From Bacilli bacterium (GTDB lineage Bacteria > Bacillota_I > Bacilli_A > RF39 > UBA660), in assembly GCA_016302935.1 (NCBI GenBank), contig JAEDMO010000002.1:1-50475 (forward strand): 50,475 nt of DNA, written 5' to 3'. Of this stretch, positions 26,480-35,378 are shown in pieces. The first letter of the stretch is position 1; each line of letters begins with the position of its first letter. A program made the position numbers and the translations under genes. A model generated the notes under the pieces. That model saw only the letters and a program-made list of their open reading frames with translations. It did no database searches and had not been told where the DNA came from.

Positions 26480-27685
26480 CTATCTTGATGAGAATGTACT
26501 ACCTCTTCCTAATAATTTAGGGAAAATTTGGTTAGGATTAAAAGTGTATGAATCTACATAGGTGGTTCTATGGCCATCGGCTATACCAAAGTGTAGATGG
26601 GCTCCAGTGGTACATCTATCATAACCACCATATCGGGTTGAAGTTGATTTGCCCCCAACAGTTGCTATTACGGTATTGTCAGTGACTATATCTCCTAATT
26701 TAACTTTGATACTTAATAAATGGACATATTTGGTTGTGTAATTTTTACCTTTTACAGTATGGAAAATATAAATTTGGTTACCACCACAAGTAGAACCATA
26801 GATTATTCTTGCTACTTTACCAGATGCAACTGGATAAACTGGGGTTCCTTCGGGATTGCCAGCGAAATCATAGCCATAATGAAAATCACTTACCCATCTA
26901 CCATTTAAAAGAAATGTTCTTTTCCCCCATCCGCTAGAGATTGTTCCGCTTTTAAGTGGGTATTTAAACCCGTCAGCATATGGCATAGAGGCACATACGT
27001 TAACATCTTGGTTAGCACTACAGCCTAAATTTTCATAATAAGCAATACTTTTATTTAGGGCATCTATTTCTTCGTTAATGTCAACATAACCTTCTTTAAC
27101 TTCAGCAAGTTGACTATTTAGGGTAACTTTTTTAGAATTCAATGTTTTTCTTTTTGAATCTAATTCTGTTTGTTTTGCGGATAATTCTATTTTCTTTTGT
27201 TTTAATTCTTCAATTAGGTTTTCTAATTCATTTATCAGTTGGTTATTATAGGCGGTTAGTTGTGATACTACGGAATAACGATATACAAAATCAGTATAGT
27301 CTTCAGATGCTAAAATATAATCTAGATAAACGTTTTCACCGGTAGATAATTGCAAGAATTTAAGAAGTTCTTTGGATTCTTCTTTTTTGTCTTCAATTTT
27401 TTGTTCAGATGTTTCTATATCTTTTTCGGCTTGAATAACCTCTGATCTTGCATTTTCAATTTGTTCACTGATACTAGAAATATCATTATTAAGGTTATAT
27501 ATTTCATCTTCTGTTAATTTCTTTTGACTGTTAATTTCTGCTTTTTTCTTTTTTAAGGTGGCTAGTTCATTATACATATCATTTAGGGTTTGCGCTTCAA
27601 CTTTAACTATTGGAGAAAATATGGTTAAAGCTATTATTATTACAAATATATATTTAAAAATACTTATATTATTTCTTTTAATCAT
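26480..27685 (-). CDS. Secreted M23 peptidoglycan endopeptidase with N-terminal coiled coil
   Basis: Exported murein hydrolase or its regulator, EnvC-like. A signal peptide (about 1-31, ending VKVEAQ) is followed by a long coiled coil (about 32-215) of Lys, Glu, Ser and Asn-rich heptads, a short linker with a Cys pair (CSANQDVNVC), and a LytM/M23 domain. The zinc and catalytic residues look intact: HYGYD (HxxxD, near residue 268), and HLHF (HxH, near 366). 401 aa. The coiled coil suggests control by, or docking to, a membrane partner such as FtsEX; no ftsEX is in the window. GTGATTATATG context start. It heads a run ATPase-ligA-recD2. Confidence 0.9.
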   Translation of the reverse strand: MIKRNNISIFKYIFVIIIALTIFSPIVKVEAQTLNDMYNELATLKKKKAEINSQKKLTEDEIYNLNNDISSISEQIENARSEVIQAEKDIETSEQKIEDKKEESKELLKFLQLSTGENVYLDYILASEDYTDFVYRYSVVSQLTAYNNQLINELENLIEELKQKKIELSAKQTELDSKRKTLNSKKVTLNSQLAEVKEGYVDINEEIDALNKSIAYYENLGCSANQDVNVCASMPYADGFKYPLKSGTISSGWGKRTFLLNGRWVSDFHYGYDFAGNPEGTPVYPVASGKVARIIYGSTCGGNQIYIFHTVKGKNYTTKYVHLLSIKVKLGDIVTDNTVIATVGGKSTSTRYGGYDRCTTGAHLHFGIADGHRTTYVDSYTFNPNQIFPKLLGRGSTFSSR

Positions 27686-27706
27686 ATAATCACATCCTAT
27701 ATGACA

Positions 27707-27715
27707 ATTATATCA
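27707..27715 (-). promoter_or_regulatory. Possible extended -10 for the M23 peptidase gene
   Basis: TGATATAAT on the minus strand (TGn plus TATAAT at 27712-27707), about 22 nt before the ATG. The -35 region is AT-rich without a clear box. Confidence 0.4.
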
Positions 27716-27808
27716 TAAAAATAAATAAAAATTTTAAATATTTATTTATTTTACATTAATTATAGTTTTATTTAACTTTTAAAAATAATAGTTTATAGCA
27801 TGTTTTTG

Positions 27809-27837
27809 TTGACATTATCATAATTATTTTATATAAT
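27809..27837 (+). promoter_or_regulatory. Consensus promoter of rpsD
   Basis: TTGACA (27809-27814), exactly 17 nt, TATAAT (27832-27837): a full sigma-A consensus. It gives a leader of about 137 nt. Confidence 0.85.
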
Positions 27838-27843
27838 ACTATT

Positions 27844-27980
27844 GCATTTGGCAGTAGTCTTTTAAATTTTGTAATGTGTTATGATATAAGTAACTTAGTG
27901 CTGCCTAAGCGAAAGTACACTTAAAACACCCTATAAAATTTCTAAGATACCTTCCGAATAGTATGTAAGGAGGAATTAAA
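27844..27980 (+). promoter_or_regulatory. rpsD leader, likely S4 autoregulatory RNA
   Basis: The untranslated leader holds interleaved pairings: GGCAG (27850-27854) with CTGCC (27901-27905) and GTGTT (27876-27880) with AACAC (27924-27928), which together make a pseudoknot, plus a CTTAG/CTAAG hairpin. A CCTT stretch near 27950 could pair with AAGG of the ribosome site. In Bacillus, rpsD is monocistronic and repressed by S4 through a pseudoknotted leader; this one is similar in position and type, though I cannot align it without a model. Confidence 0.5.
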
Positions 27981-28586
27981 ATGGCAAGATATACAGGCCC
28001 AAATAACAAACAAGCAAGAAGAGTATCATTTTCAATATTAGAAAATGGTAAAGATATTGTTAAAAGACCTTATGGTCCAGGTCAACATGGTAATGCTAGA
28101 AAAAGAAAACCATCTAACTATTCTGTTCAATTAACTGAAAAGCAAAAGGTTAGGTTTATGTATGGTTTAAGTGAAAAACAATTTAGAAAGATTTTTGATG
28201 ACGCAGCTAAGATGAAAGGTGTTCATGGTGAAAATTTCTTAAAATTACTAGAAAGCAGATTGGATAATCTAGTATATAGAATTGGATTTGCAAATACTAG
28301 AAGAGCAGCAAGACAACTTGTTAATCATGGTCACATTTTAGTAAATGGTAAAAAGGTTGATATTCCATCATATAGAGTTAATATTGGTGATAAAATTTCT
28401 TTAAAAGAAACTTCTTCAAATCATGGTGGTGTCGAAATCGCTTTAGCTAACGCGCCTAAGAGAGTCGATTTTGTTAGTTATGATGAAGCTAAAAAAGTGG
28501 GAACCTACTTAAGATATCCTGAAAGAAGCGAACTTAATGCTGATATTAATGAAGCTTTAATTGTAGAATTTTATAGTAGAGTTTAG
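27981..28586 (+). CDS. rpsD: 30S ribosomal protein S4
   Basis: Primary 16S-binding ribosomal protein that starts 30S assembly at the five-way junction. The N-terminus MARYTGPNNKQARRVSF and KRPYGPGQHG match S4; the zinc-binding Cys found in the C+ form are absent, so it is the zinc-free form. The S4 RNA-binding domain covers about 92-155 (SRLDNLVYRIGFANTRRAARQ). 201 aa, normal length. AAGGAGG precedes the ATG. Consistent with high expression it has a consensus promoter, a structured leader and a strong terminator overlapping its stop codon. Confidence 0.98.
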   Translation: MARYTGPNNKQARRVSFSILENGKDIVKRPYGPGQHGNARKRKPSNYSVQLTEKQKVRFMYGLSEKQFRKIFDDAAKMKGVHGENFLKLLESRLDNLVYRIGFANTRRAARQLVNHGHILVNGKKVDIPSYRVNIGDKISLKETSSNHGGVEIALANAPKRVDFVSYDEAKKVGTYLRYPERSELNADINEALIVEFYSRV

Positions 28587-28614
28587 TAGTACTTTGGTAC
28601 TACTTTTCTTTTCC
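28585..28614 (+). terminator. Terminator of rpsD
   Basis: Perfect stem AGTAGTAC (28585-28592) with GTACTACT (28597-28604), 4-nt loop, then T-rich. The TAG stop overlaps the stem. Confidence 0.85.
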
Positions 28615-28645
28615 AAAAATAAAATAGATATTAAGGAGGGAGTTT

Positions 28646-29101
28646 ATGGATATTAATTATGAATTAGATAAGTATAAAAGCTTTTATAAAATGTATAAAG
28701 AAGTTATAAGAGGGCTTACGGATGATTATGATTACGATATAGCTATTGATAATACTGATTATGATGATAGTAATTCTAAGGTTACTCTAAAGATTTATAA
28801 AAGCGACTATAATTATGCGACTAGAGATGAATTAATTAGATTATATAATAATGGGGAATTATTTATTTACTCTAATTCGGTAATTTTAAATGATTATTTA
28901 GCTTTTAATTTAGTTAATTTAATTAGAGATAATTTTATTTTAGGGCATGATATATTATTACCTTTTTTTGATAAAAATGGTAATCAGGTTTTGAGAAGTA
29001 AGACTAATACTTTATATGTTAAGATTAATTCTCAAGATGATTTAAAAATGGCTCAAGATATTCATTATAGTATAATTAAAAGAAAAACAAAGAACAATTA
29101 A
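28646..29101 (+). CDS. Hypothetical protein, 151 aa
   Basis: AAGGAGGG precedes the ATG, so translation is well supported, but I recognise no family. The protein is soluble, very rich in Asp, Asn and Tyr (DYDYDIAIDNTDYDDSN at about 27-43) and acidic in its first half, with no signal or membrane segment and no Cys. It ends in a basic tail. It lies 59 nt downstream of the rpsD terminator with no obvious promoter. Its stop codon overlaps that of the convergent gene by four bases, and both ends form a shared terminator. Confidence 0.7.
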   Translation: MDINYELDKYKSFYKMYKEVIRGLTDDYDYDIAIDNTDYDDSNSKVTLKIYKSDYNYATRDELIRLYNNGELFIYSNSVILNDYLAFNLVNLIRDNFILGHDILLPFFDKNGNQVLRSKTNTLYVKINSQDDLKMAQDIHYSIIKRKTKNN

Positions 29102-29122
29102 AATATTTTGTTCTTTGTTTTT
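29083..29122. terminator. Shared bidirectional terminator formed by two overlapping gene ends
   Basis: Fifteen-base-pair perfect stem (29083-29097 with 29108-29122, core ACAAAGAACAA) with a 10-nt loop that contains both stop codons. The last codons of both convergent genes encode the stem. Confidence 0.85.
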
Positions 29123-29532
29123 TGTTGTTTACTTCTTATTATGTCTTTTATTTTTTCATCTAGAATAAGATTATATTCTTTTTTATCTCTTTCTACTTCT
29201 TTCTCATTATATTTTATGTGATAATATTTTTTTCTTTTTTCGGTGTAGCCTTCTTCACCATCGAATATTGTAATATCAAATTTAACTCCGTCTAAATTAG
29301 TACAGTGTAGTAATACTGATGCTTCATAATCAGTTATGGCATTATTTTTTATTTCTTCTATAATTTCTTCTTTAAGTTTATTTTTTATTTCTATAAATAA
29401 ACTCCATAGGATATCTTGTTCTATACCAGCGGATAATGCTATATTTGCCACTACGCTATAGTTATTGGAATAATCTAGAGTATACTCTACTCCATCTTTA
29501 CCGATAAAGGTTAAAATAATAGTTTCTTCCAT
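29098..29532 (-). CDS. Hypothetical protein, 144 aa, downstream of tyrS
   Basis: Family not recognised. Soluble, with no membrane segment. The N-terminal half looks like beta strands around a helix (ILTFIGKDGVEYTLDYSNNY), the C-terminal half is very rich in Lys and Glu (EKRKKYYHIKYNEKEVERDKKEY) and probably helical. It starts 3 nt after the tyrS stop, so it is co-expressed with tyrS under the Tyr T-box. It overlaps the convergent gene end by four bases. Whether it has a role linked to tRNA charging is unknown. Confidence 0.7.
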   Translation of the reverse strand: MEETIILTFIGKDGVEYTLDYSNNYSVVANIALSAGIEQDILWSLFIEIKNKLKEEIIEEIKNNAITDYEASVLLHCTNLDGVKFDITIFDGEEGYTEKRKKYYHIKYNEKEVERDKKEYNLILDEKIKDIIRSKQQKTKNKIF

Positions 29533-29535
29533 AAA

Positions 29536-30774
29536 TTATTTTTTTCTTCCTATATAATAATTTTTTTTGCCTTTTTTGATTATGATATAGGTATTATCAA
29601 TAAAGTTATTATCGTCGATATTGTATTCTAAGTCGGTTGTTTTTTCTCCATTTATTGATATAGCATTACCAGTTATGAATTCTTTAGCTTCTCTTTTAGA
29701 AGATGCTATTTGCATTTGAATTAATAAATCGATAAGTGGAATATTGTTATCAACATCGATAATCATATTTTTATCAAATATTTCTTCAATATCTTCTTTG
29801 CTTAGGTTAATAAATTTACCGGTAAATAGTATTTCTGATAATTTAAGAGCTTTTTGTAATTCTTCTTCACCGTGTAAATCTCTTACAAATTCAGAAGCTA
29901 GAGTTTTTTGGGCTAATCTTAGATGAGGTTCACGATTATGTTTTATCATAATGTCTTTTATTTCATCTAAGGATAAGAAGGTAAATATTTTTAGGTATGA
30001 TTCAACAATATTATCGTCACTATTTAATAGATATTGATATAATTTATATGATGATGTTTTATTTAAATCTAACCATAGGGCATTACCTTCACTTTTACCA
30101 AATTTTTGACCGTTGCTATCTAAAACTAAAGGCATTGTAAAGGCATATGCTTCTTTACCTAATTTCTTTTTTATTAAGTCAATACCGGTGGTGATATTGC
30201 CCCATTGGTCTGAGCCTTCTATTTGGAATAAGCAATTGTGTTTTTCATATAGATGTAGAAAGTCATAACCTTGGATTAGATTGTAAGAAAATTCTGCATA
30301 GGTAATACCTGTTTCTAATCTTCTTCTTATAATATCTTTATCTAATAAGTAGTTTACGTTTATGTATTTACCTACATCTCTTAGAAAGTTAATATAGTCA
30401 AATTCTTTAATCCAATCGTAATTATTGACTACTAGTACTTCATTATTAAAAATTTTAGAAACTTGTTTTTTGATACCTTCTAAATTACTATTTAAACGTT
30501 CGTAAGAAATGATTTCTCTTTCACTTCCTGGTTTAGGATCTCCGATTAATCCAGTAGCTCCTCCTACTAGAAGAATCGGTTTATGTCCATATTTATATAA
30601 TCTTTTGGCAGTAACTAACGATGAATAATGTCCAATATGTAAGCTAGAGCTTGTTGGATCTGTTCCCCAATAAAAGGTAATATTTCCATTATTGATAAGG
30701 TCTGCTACTACTTGTTCATCGCCTGCTATATCTTTTACTAATCCTCTTTCTTTTAATTCTTCAAAAAATGTCAT
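29536..30774 (-). CDS. tyrS: Tyrosyl-tRNA synthetase
   Basis: Class I synthetase that charges tRNA-Tyr. The HIGH motif is LHIGH (about 46-49), the KMSKS equivalent is KFGKS, and the tyrosine-site segment SYNLIQGYDFLHLY is clear. A C-terminal S4 RNA-binding domain (about 345-400, SSKREAKEFITGNAISINGE) completes the TyrS-1 layout. The ATG at 30774 follows AGGAGG. An in-frame ATG at 30837 is rejected because it lies within the T-box terminator. 412 aa. Expression is controlled by a Tyr T-box just upstream. Confidence 0.97.
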   Translation of the reverse strand: MTFFEELKERGLVKDIAGDEQVVADLINNGNITFYWGTDPTSSSLHIGHYSSLVTAKRLYKYGHKPILLVGGATGLIGDPKPGSEREIISYERLNSNLEGIKKQVSKIFNNEVLVVNNYDWIKEFDYINFLRDVGKYINVNYLLDKDIIRRRLETGITYAEFSYNLIQGYDFLHLYEKHNCLFQIEGSDQWGNITTGIDLIKKKLGKEAYAFTMPLVLDSNGQKFGKSEGNALWLDLNKTSSYKLYQYLLNSDDNIVESYLKIFTFLSLDEIKDIMIKHNREPHLRLAQKTLASEFVRDLHGEEELQKALKLSEILFTGKFINLSKEDIEEIFDKNMIIDVDNNIPLIDLLIQMQIASSKREAKEFITGNAISINGEKTTDLEYNIDDNNFIDNTYIIIKKGKKNYYIGRKK

Positions 30775-30792
30775 TTTATCCCTCCTATTTTG

Positions 30793-30992
30793 AAAAAAGA
30801 TGGTACCTGATAAGGACGAGCTATCTCGTGGTACCACCTTAATTTTTTCTCTTATTGATAACGGATATTATCCGTTTAGCTATAAATATGTAATTCATTA
30901 TTTAATTATTATTAGTTTACAGCAACCACTAACTTTCTTAAAATAAATTTAAATAACTACTTCTTTATTTATAATACTAATTTTTGTTTCAT
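30793..30992 (-). promoter_or_regulatory. T-box riboswitch, tyrosine
   Basis: Minus-strand leader of tyrS. The T-box sequence AAGGTGGTACCACG is at 30840-30827. The specifier context GAATTACA contains the Tyr codon TAC (30892-30890). A stem I distal segment AGAAAGTTAGTGGTTGCTG, a stem III hairpin (AACGGAT/ATCCGTT) and a terminator TGGTACC...GGTACCA followed by CTTTTTT are all present. Uncharged tRNA-Tyr should favour the antiterminator. Confidence 0.93.
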
Positions 30993-30996
30993 TAAT

Positions 30997-31025
30997 AATA
31001 TAGCACTTTTTTTAAAAATATACAA
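30997..31025 (-). promoter_or_regulatory. Promoter of the tyrS T-box transcript
   Basis: TTGTAT (31025-31020), 17-nt spacer ending TGC, TATATT (31002-30997) on the minus strand, directly after the whiA stop. Confidence 0.65.
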
Positions 31026-31027
31026 GA

Positions 31028-31957
31028 TTATTTTTTGGTATTTAGATTATTAACTATTTCTTTGATTTTTCTAAATCGATGATTGAGGCCTGATTTAGTA
31101 ATTTTTTTGCCGGTTTCAAGGGTAATTATTTCGCTTAATTCTTGTAAGGATGATTCTCTATATTTTAAGCGATATTCTATTACTTCTTTCAATTTTTCAT
31201 CAATTAAGTCTAGCATATCATTTTCTTTTAAGATATTTATATCTTTTATTTGGTTATTTGATGTTATGAAAACTTTGTCAATGTTTGCTTGTTCACAATT
31301 ATTAAGGCGGTTGGTCATATTTTTATGGTCTCTATATATTCTTATATCTTCATAATACATAACAGCGTTATACGCTTTTATTATTCGTAAGAAATCACTG
31401 ATTTTTTCAGCTTCTTTTATATATACCATATAATGTTTTTCTCTTTTTAGAATGCGACTGTTTAGATAATAACTATTTAATATATCGTTGATAAAATTAG
31501 CGTAATCTTTATTATCTAAAGCTAATTCTAGATGATATCTAGATGTTTTGGGATCGTTAATACTTCCTACTGATAGAAATACTCCTCTTAAATATGCTCT
31601 TAATTCTTCTTCATCACTAATGATATAATCACTTGGGATATTTAAGTATTCCATATTTTCTGAGTATATAGATAAGTCTTTTAAAATTGTGTTTACTTTT
31701 TCTTTTATTTCTAGGATATAATTTAGGTTTTTATTAAAGTTATATCTTTTTCTGACAGTTACTATTGGTGATATACCATAGATATCTTTGAATAATTTGT
31801 ATATTCTTCTTGCTACGGAATTATTTTCTAAATGAATTTTAATACTATTTTCAATTTGGGAAGTATTTCTTATGATTGCAGATAATTCGCTTATGTATTC
31901 TGTTTTGGTACTATCTAATTTGGTAACTTCATTTTTTATATCGGTAGAAAAGCTCAT
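31028..31957 (-). CDS. whiA: DNA-binding protein WhiA
   Basis: WhiA couples a degenerate LAGLIDADG homing-endonuclease-like N-terminal domain to a C-terminal helix-turn-helix. The start MSFSTDIKNEV and the segment EEELRAYLRGVFLSVGSINDP are typical of the family; the C-terminal RESSLQELSEII and KKITKSGLNHRFRKI form the DNA-binding region. In B. subtilis WhiA binds DNA and affects division and chromosome segregation. 309 aa. Its start codon overlaps the yvcK stop by one base. The usual third partner, rapZ (yvcJ), is not upstream. Confidence 0.95.
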   Translation of the reverse strand: MSFSTDIKNEVTKLDSTKTEYISELSAIIRNTSQIENSIKIHLENNSVARRIYKLFKDIYGISPIVTVRKRYNFNKNLNYILEIKEKVNTILKDLSIYSENMEYLNIPSDYIISDEEELRAYLRGVFLSVGSINDPKTSRYHLELALDNKDYANFINDILNSYYLNSRILKREKHYMVYIKEAEKISDFLRIIKAYNAVMYYEDIRIYRDHKNMTNRLNNCEQANIDKVFITSNNQIKDINILKENDMLDLIDEKLKEVIEYRLKYRESSLQELSEIITLETGKKITKSGLNHRFRKIKEIVNNLNTKK

Positions 31958-32910
31958 TATTTATCACCTTTCATTAGGTAGGAAAAGATAACGAAGGCGG
32001 TTTTTAATGAATCATGTCTTACTTGGTTATTAATGTTAAGTACTAAATCTTCACAAATTAGTTCAACATTTAATTTTTGGATATTTTCTTCATCAATTAA
32101 AATTGCGGTGCTATTTTCTTTTTCTTTATATATTTTTTGTACATCAGCATCTACTTGTTTTTTATTAGCAACTACAACATCGATAAAATTATCTTTTATA
32201 TAGCTATTTATTACTCTAATGCAATCTGATACTTTAAAGTTATCGGTTTCTCCGTGTTCTGTCATAGCATTACAAATATACATTTTTTTAGCTTTTGACT
32301 TAATTAATGCTTGTTTTATTTCATCATTTAATACATTGGGAAGAATGCTAGTGTATAGGCTACCGAGACCGAAGATAATTAAATCGGCTTCTTTTATGGC
32401 GTTTAATACTTCTTTAGTGATAGTAATTGGGGTAAGGTATTCAATATTGGTAATTACTTTACCGGCTTTAGTTATGTTTGATTCACCTATTATTGTTTCA
32501 CCATCTTTAGTATGCGCTACTAAAACGGCTTTATCTTCTGTTAGAGGTAATACTTTCCCTTTAATATTTAGAATTTTACCTAGTGACTTCATAGATTCGG
32601 TTAAATTGCCAGTTATGTTATATAAGGCGGTTAAAAGAAGATTACCAACTGCGTGATTATTTAAATCACTATAGGTTTGAAAGCGATATTGTAAAAGTTG
32701 TTCTACAAGGGGTTCTTCTTTGGATAATGATGCTAGAACATTTCTTAAATCACCGACTGCTGGAATATTGAATTCTTCTCTTAAAATACCAGTTGATCTA
32801 CCATCATCAGATACTGTAACAACTGCTGTTATGTCTAGAGGAAATTCTTTTAATCCTTTTAATAAAACCGATAATCCTGTTCCACCACCTAGGATAACTA
32901 CTTTCTTCAT
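31957..32910 (-). CDS. yvcK: YvcK/CofD-like protein (gluconeogenesis and morphogenesis factor)
   Basis: YvcK (GlmR) family protein with a CofD-like Rossmann fold. The N-terminal GGGTGLSVLLKGLK and VTVSDDGRSTGILREEF, followed by PAVGDLRNVLASLS, are family hallmarks, as is the FGLGSLYTSILPNVL segment. In Bacilli it binds UDP-GlcNAc and stimulates GlmS, linking carbon status to cell-wall precursor supply. 317 aa, full length. GGTGATTTTATG context start. It overlaps whiA by one base. Two TATAAT-like boxes lie at about 32932-32943 upstream with a poor -35. Confidence 0.95.
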   Translation of the reverse strand: MKKVVILGGGTGLSVLLKGLKEFPLDITAVVTVSDDGRSTGILREEFNIPAVGDLRNVLASLSKEEPLVEQLLQYRFQTYSDLNNHAVGNLLLTALYNITGNLTESMKSLGKILNIKGKVLPLTEDKAVLVAHTKDGETIIGESNITKAGKVITNIEYLTPITITKEVLNAIKEADLIIFGLGSLYTSILPNVLNDEIKQALIKSKAKKMYICNAMTEHGETDNFKVSDCIRVINSYIKDNFIDVVVANKKQVDADVQKIYKEKENSTAILIDEENIQKLNVELICEDLVLNINNQVRHDSLKTAFVIFSYLMKGDK

Positions 32911-32972
32911 AAAATCACCTTTTTTCTATCTATATTATATTATAAATAGTTAAAAAAAGAAAGAGCGAATAA

Positions 32973-33006
32973 GAAAAACTAACATTAATGATTTTTAATG
33001 TTAGTT
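32973..33006 (-). terminator. Terminator of pheST
   Basis: Twelve-base-pair stem AACTAACATTAA/TTAATGTTAGTT (32977-32988 with 32995-33006), 6-nt loop, T tail on the minus strand. The pheT stop codon is inside the stem. Confidence 0.8.
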
Positions 33007-35376
33007 ATCTCTTAATATAGCATTATGTTTATTTTCTACACTTGTAATTATTTTATTAAATAGTTTTGTTACTTCTTCATCTGTTAGAGTTTTGGTGTAG
33101 TCTTCAAAGGTTAGATTAAATGCTATGGATTTTTTATTATCAGCAATATTATTACCAGTATACACATCAAATACTTTTACATCAGTTAGGATTTTGCCAC
33201 CTTCTTTGGTAATGGTATTAATGATGTCTTCTGCTTTAATAGCTTTATCTACGATAAAGGCCATATCTTTTTTAATATTAGGATATTTATTTGGTTCTAT
33301 ATATTTAATTGCTCTTACTTTTTTATTATATAATTTAGATAAAGATAATTCTATTACATAGATATCTTCTTTGGTATAGTTAGGGTGTAATTTACCAAAA
33401 TATCCTATACCTTCTTTATCAACTAGTATTTCACAAGATACATAAGGATGTAGTTCTTTAGGAATATTATTAGTAACTTCAAATTTAGTTCTTTTGGTTA
33501 GTCCTAAATATTTTAATATAGCAGTTACATATCCTTTGGCAACATAAAAATCTATTTTGATATTTTTGTTTTGCCAAGTGTTATTAATTAAGTTGCCTTT
33601 TAAGAGGATACCTAGTTTTAGTTCTTCATCTTCTAATGTTGAATAAGTATTGGCAATTTCATATATTTTTACATCTTCAACCAATCTGGCTTGATTATAT
33701 TCTAATACATTTAATAATGATGGGATAAGACTTTGTCTTATGTATTCTTTTTGGATGGTCATAGGTTTGTCTATTTTAACTAATGAAGAATGAAAATAGT
33801 TAAATTCTTGAGCTTCTTTTTCATTAATTAGAGTATGTGTTCTTGTTTCGTCTAAGCCTAGGGTACGGATAAATTTAGATAAATCCTTACGATATTTAAC
33901 GAATGGACTATATCCTCCTTCTATAACGTTTCCTTTTAGAGGAATAGATGGAATGTTGTCGTAACCATACATGCACCCTACTTCTTCTATTAAATCTTCT
34001 TTAATAGAAACGTCCATTCTTCTATTTGGAATAGTTACGTTAAAGATATTATTATCTATCGTATACGGAAAATCTAATCTTCTAAATTGTTCTTTTATTT
34101 CGTTTACGGTTAGATTTAATCCTAGTACCTTGTTAATTTTATCTACACTGATTGATTGTTCTTTCTTAGATTTATCTATATTATCGTGAATAAATATTTT
34201 TTCTTCTACTTTACCGTTTGCATACTTTTGTAATAAATGGCACGCTCTTTCCATTGCGGCATAGGTATATTCATAATTGAGTCCTTTTTCATATCTTAGT
34301 GATGCTTCACTTCTTAACTCTTCGTTAATAGAGGTGTATCTAACGTTATATGGATTAAAGATAGCACTTTCTATTAATATATTTTTAGTGTTATAGTCTA
34401 CTTCACTAGATAATCCTCCCATGACACCAGCGATACAGATAGGTTTAGTTCCATCAGTAATAACAATATCATCAGTAGATAAAGTATGAAGTTTTTTATC
34501 TAGAGTAACTATTTCTTCTTTATCGTTAGCTAATCTTACTTTAATTTTATTTCCTACTTTATCTTTATCAAAAAAGTGTAATGGTTGTCCATATTCTAAC
34601 ATTATGTAGTTGCTTATATCAACGACATTATTAATAGGACGCATTCCAGCATTTATAAGACGTTTTTGAATAAAGGAAGGTGAATCTTTTATAACGACAT
34701 CTTTTACTATTTTAGCTAAGTATAAAGGACATAATGGGGTATCTACTTCTAAGGTAAAATCGCTTTGATTGGATACTTTTTCGTAAGTGGTATCCGGTAA
34801 TTTAACTTTTTTATCTAAGACTGCTGCTACTTGGTAGGCAAAACCTAGATGTGATAAGCAATCGTTTCTATTAGGATTTAGGTCTAGTCCATAAATAACG
34901 TCTCCTAAATCTAAGTATTTGATAGGATCTTCTCCAACTGGTGCTTCTTCTTTCAGTTCACAGATACCTTTATTATATGAATCTTCAGTTTTTTCTTCTA
35001 GTCCTAGTTCATATAGAGCACAGAGCATTCCATTAGATTCTACTCCACGAATGGTACTTACTTTAATTTCAAAGTTGTTAGGTAATATAGCACCTGGAAG
35101 CGCAACGATTACTTTAAGACCTACTTTGACGTTAGGAGCACCACATACTATTTGTTTTGTTTCTTTTCCTAAATCAACCATACATATGTGAAGGTGATCA
35201 CTATCTGGGTGCATTGTAACTTCTTTAATTTGGCCGATAACTAAATTTTTTATAAAGGTATCTTGATATTCTTCTATATTGATACCTGATTTAGTTACTT
35301 TATTTTGTAATTCTTTTAAATCAACATCGCTTAAATCGACATAGTCATTTAACCAATTAGTACTTATTTTCATCAT
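33001..35376 (-). CDS. pheT: Phenylalanyl-tRNA synthetase beta subunit
   Basis: Beta chain of the (alpha-beta)2 class II synthetase. In order: an N-terminal MKISTNWLNDYVDL start, a tRNA-binding OB domain (about 40-150, VIGQIKEVTMHPDSDHLHICMVD), the B3/B4 editing region (about 200-380, RPINNVVDISNYIMLEYGQPLH), B5 (about 400-470), a catalytic-like core and the C-terminal ferredoxin-fold anticodon-binding domain (about 700-791, YPNIKKDMAFIVD). Full length, 791 aa. It starts 2 nt after pheS and shares its T-box. An ATG-ATG start leaves a one-codon ambiguity. Confidence 0.97.
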   Translation of the reverse strand: MMKISTNWLNDYVDLSDVDLKELQNKVTKSGINIEEYQDTFIKNLVIGQIKEVTMHPDSDHLHICMVDLGKETKQIVCGAPNVKVGLKVIVALPGAILPNNFEIKVSTIRGVESNGMLCALYELGLEEKTEDSYNKGICELKEEAPVGEDPIKYLDLGDVIYGLDLNPNRNDCLSHLGFAYQVAAVLDKKVKLPDTTYEKVSNQSDFTLEVDTPLCPLYLAKIVKDVVIKDSPSFIQKRLINAGMRPINNVVDISNYIMLEYGQPLHFFDKDKVGNKIKVRLANDKEEIVTLDKKLHTLSTDDIVITDGTKPICIAGVMGGLSSEVDYNTKNILIESAIFNPYNVRYTSINEELRSEASLRYEKGLNYEYTYAAMERACHLLQKYANGKVEEKIFIHDNIDKSKKEQSISVDKINKVLGLNLTVNEIKEQFRRLDFPYTIDNNIFNVTIPNRRMDVSIKEDLIEEVGCMYGYDNIPSIPLKGNVIEGGYSPFVKYRKDLSKFIRTLGLDETRTHTLINEKEAQEFNYFHSSLVKIDKPMTIQKEYIRQSLIPSLLNVLEYNQARLVEDVKIYEIANTYSTLEDEELKLGILLKGNLINNTWQNKNIKIDFYVAKGYVTAILKYLGLTKRTKFEVTNNIPKELHPYVSCEILVDKEGIGYFGKLHPNYTKEDIYVIELSLSKLYNKKVRAIKYIEPNKYPNIKKDMAFIVDKAIKAEDIINTITKEGGKILTDVKVFDVYTGNNIADNKKSIAFNLTFEDYTKTLTDEEVTKLFNKIITSVENKHNAILRDN

Positions 35377-35378
35377 AG

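Noticed and set aside
27873..27923. 16-codon open frame in the rpsD leader (ATG at about 27877)
   Set aside because: No ribosome site; the bases take part in the predicted leader pairings.
30775..30837. Longer N-terminus for TyrS starting at 30837
   Set aside because: The extra residues are encoded by the T-box terminator; the ATG at 30774 follows AGGAGG and gives the standard N-terminus.
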